Source: Xanthomonas sp. GPE 39
GTDB lineage: Bacteria; Pseudomonadota; Gammaproteobacteria; Xanthomonadales; Xanthomonadaceae
DNA length: 64,000 nucleotides
NCBI RefSeq assembly: GCF_000963005.1
Contig: NZ_JZHZ01000007.1
Span: 1,218,118 to 1,282,117, forward strand
Direction of reading: 5' to 3'
Shown: positions 7,805 through 14,549 of the stretch, piece after piece
Layout: every line of letters begins with the position of its first letter
Position numbering within the stretch: position 1 is the first letter of the stretch
Notes under the pieces: generated by a model
Told to the model about the DNA's origin: nothing
Databases searched by the model: none
What the model saw: the letters and a program-made list of their open reading frames with translations, nothing else
Position numbers and translations under genes: made by a program

Positions 7805-9181
7805 TCAGAGTGGACTCACCCGGAAGCGGCGGCCTTTGATCTTGCCTGCTTGCAGTTTGGTCAACGCCTTGCTGGCGTGGGCGCGGGCGATGGCGACATA
7901 GGAACGGGTGGGGTGGATCGCGATTTTGCCGATGGCCGCGCCGGACAGGCCAGCGTCGCCGGTCAATGCGCCGAGAATATCGCCCGGCCGCAGCTTATCG
8001 GTCTTACCGCCATCGATGCGCAGCGTGACCATCGCCGCTTGCGGCAATTGCGCCGGGCGCGCGGTGGCCAGCGGTGCGCGCGACCAGCGCAGTGGCTGAC
8101 CGTGTTCGGTTTCCAGTGCCTGCGCGCGCGGCAGTTCGCGCGGTGCCACCAGACTCAGGGCCAGGCCATGCTTGCCGGCACGCGCGGTGCGGCCGATACG
8201 ATGGCGGTAGGTCTCGGCGTCGGTCGGCAGTTCGTAGTTGAGCACCGCAGCCAGATCCTCCACGTCCAGCCCGCGCGCAGCCACGTCGCTGGCGACCAGC
8301 ACATTGCAACTGCGGTTGACGAAGCGCACCAACACCTCGTCGCGATCACGTTGCTCCATGTCGCCATGCAGCGCCAACGCCGAGAAGCCGAACTGTTGCA
8401 GCGAGCTGGCGACTTCGTCGACTTCCTTGCGGGTATTGCAAAACACCACGCTCGACTCTGGTTCGAAACGCAGCAGCAAGCCGGCCACGGCCTTTTGTCG
8501 GTAGCTGGGATCGACCTCGAAGAACTGCTGATCGATTTCCGGTGTGCTCTCAGCGCCAGCGATGGTGATCTCCGTCGGTTCCTTAAGCAATTCGCGCGCC
8601 AGCGCGCGGATTGTTTCGGGGAACGTGGCCGAGAACAGCAGGCTCTGGCGATGTTTGTCGCAGCGGCCAGCGATTTCGCGGATCGGTTCTTCGAAGCCCA
8701 TGTCGAGCATGCGGTCGGCTTCGTCCAGCACCAGCGTGCGCACCCCGCCTAGGTGCAAGACGCGCTTGCGTGCCAGTTCTTGGATGCGACCGGGTGTGCC
8801 CACCACCACTTGCGGATCGTGTGCTTCCAGCGAGGCCAGTTGCGGTGCCAACGGCATGCCGCCGGTCAGTACCACCAGTTTCATGTTGGGAATGCCGGTG
8901 GCCAGCTTGCGCACCTGCTTGCCGACCTGGTCGGCCAGTTCGCGGGTCGGACACAGTACCAGCGCCTGCGCGCGGACCAGGGCTGGATCGAGTTTGTGCA
9001 GTAGACCCAGGCCGAAGGCCGCCGTCTTGCCGCTACCGGTGGGCGCCTGCACGATGACGTCGTGGCCGGCGAGGATCGGTGGCAGGCTCTGCGCCTGCAC
9101 CGGCGTCATCGTGGTGTAGCCCAATGCGTCGATGCCGGGCGCCAGCGCGGGTGAGAGGGACAAGGTGTCGAAATCGGTCAT
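7805..9181 (-). CDS. dbpA: ATP-dependent RNA helicase DbpA
   Basis: A 458-residue DEAD-box helicase. Motifs in order are the Q motif (TPVQAQSLP), Walker A APTGSGKT, PTRELA, TPGR, DEAD within LDEADRML, SAT (LFSATF), and the second-domain motifs RGLDVEDL and HRIGRTARAG. The C-terminal about 75 residues (KLRPGDILGALTGDAGLSGAAIGKI) form the DbpA RNA-binding domain, which in E. coli recognises hairpin 92 of 23S rRNA and directs the enzyme to 50S assembly. The frame is open far upstream, but the ATG at 9181 gives the normal N-terminus. TAAAAT ends 5 bases before this ATG with no Shine-Dalgarno sequence, so the transcript may be leaderless. Confidence 0.95.
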   Translation of the reverse strand: MTDFDTLSLSPALAPGIDALGYTTMTPVQAQSLPPILAGHDVIVQAPTGSGKTAAFGLGLLHKLDPALVRAQALVLCPTRELADQVGKQVRKLATGIPNMKLVVLTGGMPLAPQLASLEAHDPQVVVGTPGRIQELARKRVLHLGGVRTLVLDEADRMLDMGFEEPIREIAGRCDKHRQSLLFSATFPETIRALARELLKEPTEITIAGAESTPEIDQQFFEVDPSYRQKAVAGLLLRFEPESSVVFCNTRKEVDEVASSLQQFGFSALALHGDMEQRDRDEVLVRFVNRSCNVLVASDVAARGLDVEDLAAVLNYELPTDAETYRHRIGRTARAGKHGLALSLVAPRELPRAQALETEHGQPLRWSRAPLATARPAQLPQAAMVTLRIDGGKTDKLRPGDILGALTGDAGLSGAAIGKIAIHPTRSYVAIARAHASKALTKLQAGKIKGRRFRVSPL

Positions 9182-9457
9182 ACGCCATTTTAAGCGCAAT
9201 GCAGGCAAAACACCGGGATGCGACAGCGTGCGCGCATCGCGGCCCTGGCCGATCGATCTCTGGAACCTGTGTGCGATGGCTTGCTTATGGGGTGCAGGTA
9301 CGGTTCGCAGCAGGTGTGGCACTGCTCTCTCGATGCGCCGGACCGTCATCCTTAGTGCTGTGCGCTGGGCTCGCAGAGACAGCGCCAGATCGTGGGTTGT
9401 CGATGCGCGCAGCTTGCTGCGTATTCGGTGCGGGACACCTCGAAGTACAATGGCGCA
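9182..9457. other. Divergent promoter region dbpA/uup
   Basis: Spacer between two divergent genes with no coding sequence I can support. Both ends carry a -10-like box right at the start codons: TAAAAT (minus strand, 9187-9192) for dbpA and TACAAT (9446-9451) for uup. No strong -35 boxes are visible. Confidence 0.5.
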
Positions 9458-11350
9458 ATGCCTCTTATCACTCTGCAAAACCTCGACTACAGCGTCGGCG
9501 GCCCACTGTTGCTGGAAAAGACCGCCCTGACGATCGAGCCGGGCGAGCGCATTGCCCTGATCGGCCGCAACGGCGCCGGCAAATCCACCTTGATGAAGCT
9601 GATCGCCGGGGAGTTGAAGCCTGACGACGGCGAGATCCGCGTGCAGCAGGGCGTGCGCATCGCGCGACTGGAGCAGGAGGTGCCGCATGGCGCAGCCGGC
9701 AGCGTGTTCGACGTGGTGGCCGATGGCCTGGGCGAATTGGGCCACTGGCTCGCCGAGTTCCATCGCCTGAGTCATGCGCAGGACTTCGACGGTGAGGCGC
9801 TGGGTACGGTGCAATCCAAGATCGACGGCGCCGATGGCTGGGCCCTGGATCAGCGCGTCGAGGAGACGCTGACCCGGCTGGAGCTGGACGGCGAAGCCGA
9901 GTTCGCGCGCCTGTCCGGAGGCATGAAGCGGCGCGTGCTACTTGCGCGTGCGCTGGTGTCGGCGCCGGATCTGTTGCTGCTCGACGAGCCGACCAACCAT
10001 CTCGACATCGAGGCCATCGACTGGCTGGAAGGTTTCCTGAAAAGCTGGAGTGGCAGCGTGGTGTTCGTCACCCACGACCGGCGCTTTCTGCGTGCGCTGG
10101 CCACGCGCATCGTCGAGATCGACCGTGGTCAGGTCAGCAGTTGGCCCGGTGATTGGGCCAACTACATGCGCCGTCGCGAGGAGCGACTCAATGCGCAGGC
10201 GCAGGAGAACGCGCGTTTTGACAAGCTGCTGGCGCAGGAAGAAGTGTGGATCCGGCAGGGCATCAAGGCCCGTCGGACCCGTGACGAAGGCCGCGTGCGA
10301 CGGCTGGAGGCGATGCGCCGCGAGCGCACCCAGCGTCGCGAACTGGGCGGCAATGTGCGCATGGAGGCCGCGCAGGGCGACTCTTCCGGCAAGAAGGTGA
10401 TCGAAGCCAAGGCACTACACTTCGCCTTCGGCGCGCGTGCGATGGTGCGCGATTTTTCCACGACGATCCTGCGTGGCGACCGGATCGGCCTGATCGGCCC
10501 CAACGGCAGCGGCAAGACCACGCTGCTGAAGCTGCTGCTGGGCGAGCTGACAGCGGACAGCGGCGAGGTGTGTGCCGGGACCAATCTGCAGGTGGCCTAT
10601 TTCGATCAGTACCGCGCGACCTTGCGCGAGGATTGGAATGCGATCGAGAACGTGGCCGAGGGGCGCGACTTCATCGAGATCAACGGCAAGCGCAAGCATG
10701 TGCACGGTTATTTGCAGGATTTCCTGTTTACCCCGGAACGCGCACGCGCACCGATCACCCGCCTCTCCGGTGGCGAGCGTAACCGCTTGTTGCTGGCACG
10801 GCTGTTCGCGCAACCCTCCAATCTGCTGGTGATGGACGAACCGACCAACGATCTGGACGTGGAAACGCTGGAGTTGCTGGAAGAGTTGCTCGGCGAATAC
10901 ACCGGAACGTTGTTGTTGGTCAGCCACGACCGTGACTTCATCGACAACGTCGTGACCTCCACCATGGTCATGGAAGGCGATGGGCACATTGGCGAGTACG
11001 TCGGCGGCTACAGCGATTGGGTGCGCCAGCGTGCCGCGCCGCCGGCCAGCGCGATGGCGGTTGCCAAGGCCTCGGCCACTGCGGTGGCCACTGCCGCTGT
11101 GCCCGCCGCGACAGTGGTGGCCACTCCTGCCAAGCGCAAGCTCAGTTACAAGGATGCGCGCGAACTGGAACAACTGCCGGCGCGGATCGAAGCATTGGAA
11201 CAGCAGGTCGCCACACTGACCGAGGCGATGACCGATCCCGCGTTCTACCAAGGTGATGCCGCCGCAGTGACCGCCCACACCCAATTGTTGGCGCAGGCAC
11301 AGGCGGAACTTGATGCGGCGTATGCGCGGTGGAGCACGTTGGATGGCTAA
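9458..11350 (+). CDS. uup: ABC-F ATPase Uup
   Basis: A 630-residue protein with two ATPase domains and no membrane segments, the ABC-F layout. Domain 1: Walker A GRNGAGKST (about residue 36), signature LSGGMKRR, Walker B LLLLDEPTNHLD. Domain 2: GPNGSGKTT, LSGGERNR, LLVMDEPTNDLD. The linker contains the charged Arg-rich arm (RRTRDEGRVRRLEAMRRERTQ). After domain 2 there is an Ala/Val/Thr-rich tether (about 530-565) and a C-terminal coiled coil that in Uup binds DNA. ABC-F proteins act at the ribosome; Uup is also linked to replication-intermediate repair and transposon excision. The TACAAT box 6 bases before the ATG and lack of a Shine-Dalgarno sequence suggest a leaderless mRNA. Confidence 0.94.
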   Translation: MPLITLQNLDYSVGGPLLLEKTALTIEPGERIALIGRNGAGKSTLMKLIAGELKPDDGEIRVQQGVRIARLEQEVPHGAAGSVFDVVADGLGELGHWLAEFHRLSHAQDFDGEALGTVQSKIDGADGWALDQRVEETLTRLELDGEAEFARLSGGMKRRVLLARALVSAPDLLLLDEPTNHLDIEAIDWLEGFLKSWSGSVVFVTHDRRFLRALATRIVEIDRGQVSSWPGDWANYMRRREERLNAQAQENARFDKLLAQEEVWIRQGIKARRTRDEGRVRRLEAMRRERTQRRELGGNVRMEAAQGDSSGKKVIEAKALHFAFGARAMVRDFSTTILRGDRIGLIGPNGSGKTTLLKLLLGELTADSGEVCAGTNLQVAYFDQYRATLREDWNAIENVAEGRDFIEINGKRKHVHGYLQDFLFTPERARAPITRLSGGERNRLLLARLFAQPSNLLVMDEPTNDLDVETLELLEELLGEYTGTLLLVSHDRDFIDNVVTSTMVMEGDGHIGEYVGGYSDWVRQRAAPPASAMAVAKASATAVATAAVPAATVVATPAKRKLSYKDARELEQLPARIEALEQQVATLTEAMTDPAFYQGDAAAVTAHTQLLAQAQAELDAAYARWSTLDG

Positions 11351-11510
11351 AGCCCGGATCGGTGCTGATAGTTTGAGCCGGTAATGGCAATCGCAACGGT
11401 GTGGTGTTGCCCGGCGGCACGGCCCCATCGTTGCATCGGATGCGACGTTCGCGCTGCTGGAAAGCAACCATGACGCTGGGCTTGCCCTTGCCGAGCACCG
11501 GCCTTGCGTC

Positions 11511-11933
11511 CTATGGAGCCTGCGGATCCCCCAAGAAGGCGACGAAACTGACGCCCTGCCGTGCCCATTGTTTGGCCGCATCGTCGAGTGTCTCAAGTAG
11601 CACGCCGAATTCTTCGTGAGCCAGCGACTGTAGCGTGCCAGCATCTTCCAGCAGTAGCGCGTAGCCGACCGTCGCCGGCAGCCAGGAGAGGTCGCGCAGG
11701 CCTTTTTTCATTGCATCCCAGTTGCGCCCGAAGCCATTGGGAAAGTCTAGCTGCGCGGCGATCCGCATCAGTAACATCGCCTTGCCGGTGCAGCCGTGCA
11801 GGTCGATCCTGCACAGCCGTAGGCCAGCGCCACGGGCGAGCGCGGCGACGCTGTCCAGGTCGCGGTTGCCGACGCGGTAGACGCCGGAGCTGGCCGGCTC
11901 GGCCAGGTTCAATGCGAAAGGCTGGCCAGTCAT
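11511..11933 (-). CDS. Barstar family RNase inhibitor-like protein
   Basis: A 140-residue protein with a barstar domain in residues 38-138: RLCRIDLHGCTGKAML, then QLDFPNGFGRNWDAMKKGLRDLSWL, and the strand YALLLED. By eye Asp73 matches Asp35 of barstar, but the next key contact, Asp39 of barstar, falls on Lys77. In classical barstar Asp39 occupies the RNase active site and pairs with its arginines and histidine. The ATG overlaps the stop of the upstream RNase-like gene by 4 bases (ATGA), so the two are probably made together as an effector and its inhibitor. An extra N-terminal segment of about 37 residues precedes the domain. Family call is good; inhibitory activity is not shown. Confidence 0.85.
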   Translation of the reverse strand: MTGQPFALNLAEPASSGVYRVGNRDLDSVAALARGAGLRLCRIDLHGCTGKAMLLMRIAAQLDFPNGFGRNWDAMKKGLRDLSWLPATVGYALLLEDAGTLQSLAHEEFGVLLETLDDAAKQWARQGVSFVAFLGDPQAP

Positions 11934-12400
11934 TGTGTTTGCCCGCTCACAGGGACCTGAACGTTGCGAAAGCTAGCGTTGTGGTCATCGCTGTAATACC
12001 AGGTTTCCGGTGGATCGCCGCCGGTGACGATCCAGCGTGTACCACGGTCCGATGGGGTCGCAGTGTCAACCCTGTACGCGCGGTAATAACCGGGTGGGCG
12101 CGCTGGCAGCCGCTTGTCGCGGTTGCCGAACACGCTGCCATCCTGGCGGTGCGGGAATGGCCCGCCGTGCTGGATTAGCGCGATGGTGGTGCGGGCTTCC
12201 GCTGGCAGAAATGCGGGCCAGGCCGGCGTGGCCGCAGGTGTTGTGCTTGGCAGACTGCGTGGGGCGGCATACGGCGTTTGCGCCGCAGCGCTGAGCGCAG
12301 GCGCGAACTGTGGATGCGGCGGTTGCTGCACTGCGCGGATACCCCACAGTCCGCCGATCAGCAACACGAGTGCGGCAATCAATAGCACGGGTTTGCGCAT
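11930..12400 (-). CDS. Guanyl-specific RNase (Sa/barnase fold)-like protein with altered active site
   Basis: A 156-residue protein with an N-terminal signal/anchor (residues 3-22, hydrophobic), a Pro/Ala-rich spacer to about 65, and a ribonuclease N1/T1-type domain: [35 protein letters not shown] and GYYRAYRV...[12 protein letters not shown]...SDDHNASF. Compared with RNase Sa, the general base Glu54 aligns with Ala108 and the catalytic Arg69 with Trp123, while Arg65 (Arg119) and His85 (His140) remain. It may be inactive, altered in mechanism, or a binding protein. Translationally coupled to the barstar-like gene. The ATG at 12400 is chosen because it starts the signal sequence. Fold call is firm; activity is doubtful. 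Confidence 0.82.
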   Translation of the reverse strand: MRKPVLLIAALVLLIGGLWGIRAVQQPPHPQFAPALSAAAQTPYAAPRSLPSTTPAATPAWPAFLPAEARTTIALIQHGGPFPHRQDGSVFGNRDKRLPARPPGYYRAYRVDTATPSDRGTRWIVTGGDPPETWYYSDDHNASFRNVQVPVSGQTQ

Positions 12401-12773
12401 GGGAACTCCTGCAGGAACGGCGATTGCGCCGCGCGACCGAGGCGATTGGCACAGTATGGGAGAAGCTGCCTGTTTGGCCTCTAAACGTTGCCATTTGCAT
12501 TGGTCCTGCGCGCGTTTCACGTTGGTGAGGACGCGACCAAGACCAACGCCGCAAGCCAGCAAACAACCGAGCAGGTTGCGATCCACATGCCCGAGGCGTC
12601 AGTGGCTGGGGCATGGTGGCCGTCGCGGCGCACGGCAGACGAACCGGCAGCATGGCGCGTCGTCGGCACGAAAGGGTGTTGCTCTCCTCGCAGTCTTGGT
12701 AAGGTCGTCAGCTGTCCTTACCATTGTTCACGCAACGCTTGTCTTTTCGACAGCGAACGTCCAGGAGAACCGC
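12401..12773. other. Intergenic region upstream of sodA
   Basis: About 370 bases between the divergent RNase-like gene and sodA. The open frames here lack domains and good starts. The only clear structure is the inverted repeat at 12697-12723. I see no convincing sigma-70 boxes. Confidence 0.5.
12697..12723. promoter_or_regulatory. Inverted repeat upstream of sodA
   Basis: TGGTAAGG, 11 bases, CCTTACCA: a perfect 8-base inverted repeat ending 50 bases before the sodA ATG. It may be an operator or a leader hairpin; there is no T run, so it is not an intrinsic terminator. Function inferred from position only. Confidence 0.45.
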
Positions 12774-13385
12774 ATGGCCTATACCCTTCCCAAGCTGCCC
12801 TACGCCTACGACGCGCTGGAGCCGCATATCGATGCGCAGACGATGGAGATCCATCACTCAAAGCATCACAACACCTACATCGTCAATGGCAACGCCGCGT
12901 TGGAGGGTACCGAGTACGCCGACCTTCCGGTGGAGGTGCTGCTGTCCAAGTTCAAATCGTTACCGGAGAATCTGCAGGGGCCGGTGCGCAACAATTGTGG
13001 CGGTCATGCCAATCACTCGCTGTTCTGGACGGTGATGGCGCCTAATGCGGGCGGTACCCCGATCGGCGACGTCGCCAAGGCCATCGAGCGTGAGCTTGGC
13101 GGCTTCGAGAAGTTCAAAGAAGCCTTCATCAAGGCGGCGCTGACCCGTTTCGCCAGCGGTTGGGCTTGGCTGAGCGTCACCCCGAGCAAGACGCTGGTGG
13201 TCGAGAGCACCGCCAACCAGGACAGCCCACTGTTCGAAGGCAATACGCCGATCCTGGGGCTGGACGTGTGGGAACACGCGTATTACCTGAATTACCAGAA
13301 TCGTCGTGCGGACTACATCGGCGCGTTCTTCAATGTCATCGACTGGAAAGAAGTGGAACGTCGTTACCACGCCGCAATCGGCTGA
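12774..13385 (+). CDS. sodA: Superoxide dismutase (Mn/Fe family)
   Basis: A 203-residue cytoplasmic superoxide dismutase that converts superoxide to oxygen and hydrogen peroxide. Metal ligands visible are His27 (MEIHHSKHH), His81 ([10 protein letters not shown]), and the Asp and His of DVWEHAYY near residue 165. GGHANH and the [21 protein letters not shown] end are typical of the Mn-dependent branch; metal use is inferred. The frame is open far upstream, but ATG 12774 gives the normal [17 protein letters not shown] start and has AGGAGA before it. A terminator follows 45 bases after the stop; the gene is monocistronic. Confidence 0.96.
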   Translation: MAYTLPKLPYAYDALEPHIDAQTMEIHHSKHHNTYIVNGNAALEGTEYADLPVEVLLSKFKSLPENLQGPVRNNCGGHANHSLFWTVMAPNAGGTPIGDVAKAIERELGGFEKFKEAFIKAALTRFASGWAWLSVTPSKTLVVESTANQDSPLFEGNTPILGLDVWEHAYYLNYQNRRADYIGAFFNVIDWKEVERRYHAAIG

Positions 13386-13404
13386 TCGCGCACTATCAGC
13401 CCTA

Positions 13405-13430
13405 AGCGAAGAGCGAAGAGCGAAGAGCGA
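13405..13430. repeat. Heptamer tandem repeat AGCGAAG, 3.7 copies
   Basis: Three perfect copies of the 7-base unit AGCGAAG plus a partial fourth (AGCGA), between the sodA stop and its terminator. Copy number could vary by slippage. Non-coding position. Confidence 0.85.
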
Positions 13431-13459
13431 GGCCGGGTTTTCCCGGCCTTTCTTTTTTA
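13430..13459 (+). terminator. Terminator of sodA
   Basis: Stem AGGCCGGG, loop TTTT, CCCGGCCT, followed by TTCTTTTTT. Strong intrinsic terminator; on the other strand it could also serve the convergent EEP gene. Confidence 0.92.
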
Positions 13460-13520
13460 GGGGATCTACTGCTGCTGCCCGGGCCAGGCAGGGCAGGCAC
13501 GGGCGGCGCGATTGGCATTC

Positions 13521-13556
13521 ACGGCAGTTACGGCAGTTACGGCAGTTACGGCAGTG
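13521..13556. repeat. 9-base tandem repeat ACGGCAGTT, 4 copies
   Basis: Four adjacent copies of ACGGCAGTT (the last base of copy four is G). The array runs across the stop codon (13546-13548) of the minus-strand EEP gene, so copy-number change would leave that protein's end nearly unchanged but alter its 3' untranslated region. Confidence 0.85.
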
Positions 13557-14418
13557 ATTGCATCGACTCTGGCATCTGATCCAGTGGTTGCAGTGCTATC
13601 AGCAGGCCGCCAGGAGCGGTCCCGTGCGCGATAGCGGGCTGACCCGCAAACAGGCGTGCGCTGCGTAATGGCAGGAAATGGCCGCGTTCGAAGAACACAT
13701 GGTCGGCCACCGCCGCACTGCCGAGCACGCGCGGTGACAGGCTGTTGCGCGGGACCGCATCGCGAGCGCACGTGGCGCCATCGTCGAAGCGGGTGGCCAG
13801 TGGCGTCAGTTCCGGTGCGTGCGCGGTGGCAAAGAACCCGCCGGCGAGCAACGAGGGAATGCCCTCGGCGGTCGCTTGGATCCAAGCCATCAGGTCGTCT
13901 ACCTGTTCGCGGCGATTGGCGCTGCCGTTGCGCGTGGCATGCAAACGGGTGAAATACAGGTTCACCGCTTGTCCATGCAGTTTCACCCGCACCAGTCCCG
14001 CCACGCTGTAGTCCTCGGATGGATACAGTAAGGTCTGTGCTTCTTCCAAGACCGGCAGGCGGGTCAGGAGTGCATTGCCGCGACGCTGCGGCCTGCTTGG
14101 CGGGTCGGGGCTGATGAAGTGGCAGTGGTAGCCCAGTCGTGCCGCCAGCCACTGTGCCTGGTTCGGCATATCGGGGGTTTGCAGCACTTCCTGCAAGGCG
14201 ATGGCATCGGGATGCAGGCGCTGTAGCGCTTCGACGAGGCGCTCGCCGTGGGCAGGCCAAGCGCCGCGTTCCTGTGCAAGGTTGAGCGTGACAATTGTGA
14301 GTGCGGACCCCGCTGCGCCAGGCATCGCAGGTGCCGCCGATGGGAGCGCCCGCGCATGCATCGCCACGGCCAGTAGCAGCCAGCCGGCGCGATGCCATGG
14401 AGAAACAAGTCTGCTCAT
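13546..14418 (-). CDS. Secreted endonuclease/exonuclease/phosphatase (EEP)-domain protein, degenerate motifs
   Basis: A 290-residue protein with a signal peptide (about 1-30) and one DNase-I-like EEP domain. TLN (Asn46) and ALQE (Glu77) are kept. The usual GDFN is GGFF at 193-196, the TH(L) histidine is TRLH at 157-160, and only part of the final SDH remains (IAH). AVADHVFF resembles the I-D-Y-I-F strand. Nucleic acid or phosphoester hydrolysis is therefore doubtful. It is a clear paralogue of the N-terminal domain of the next gene (shared NQAQWLAA, RHGNALLTR-like and SLLAG segments). The start at 14418 has GGAG upstream; another ATG is 9 bases earlier without one. Confidence 0.78.
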   Translation of the reverse strand: MSRLVSPWHRAGWLLLAVAMHARALPSAAPAMPGAAGSALTIVTLNLAQERGAWPAHGERLVEALQRLHPDAIALQEVLQTPDMPNQAQWLAARLGYHCHFISPDPPSRPQRRGNALLTRLPVLEEAQTLLYPSEDYSVAGLVRVKLHGQAVNLYFTRLHATRNGSANRREQVDDLMAWIQATAEGIPSLLAGGFFATAHAPELTPLATRFDDGATCARDAVPRNSLSPRVLGSAAVADHVFFERGHFLPLRSARLFAGQPAIAHGTAPGGLLIALQPLDQMPESMQSLP

Positions 14419-14549
14419 TGGCTCCATGTTAGGACGCCTGTCTTCAGCGTTGCGTGTAGGGCGCCAGACGATGGCCGCGTCTAGCGACGCGAGCCGCACG
14501 CCATCATCGTGCCCGCCCTTGACACAGGCTGCCGGAATTTTCGCGTCTG

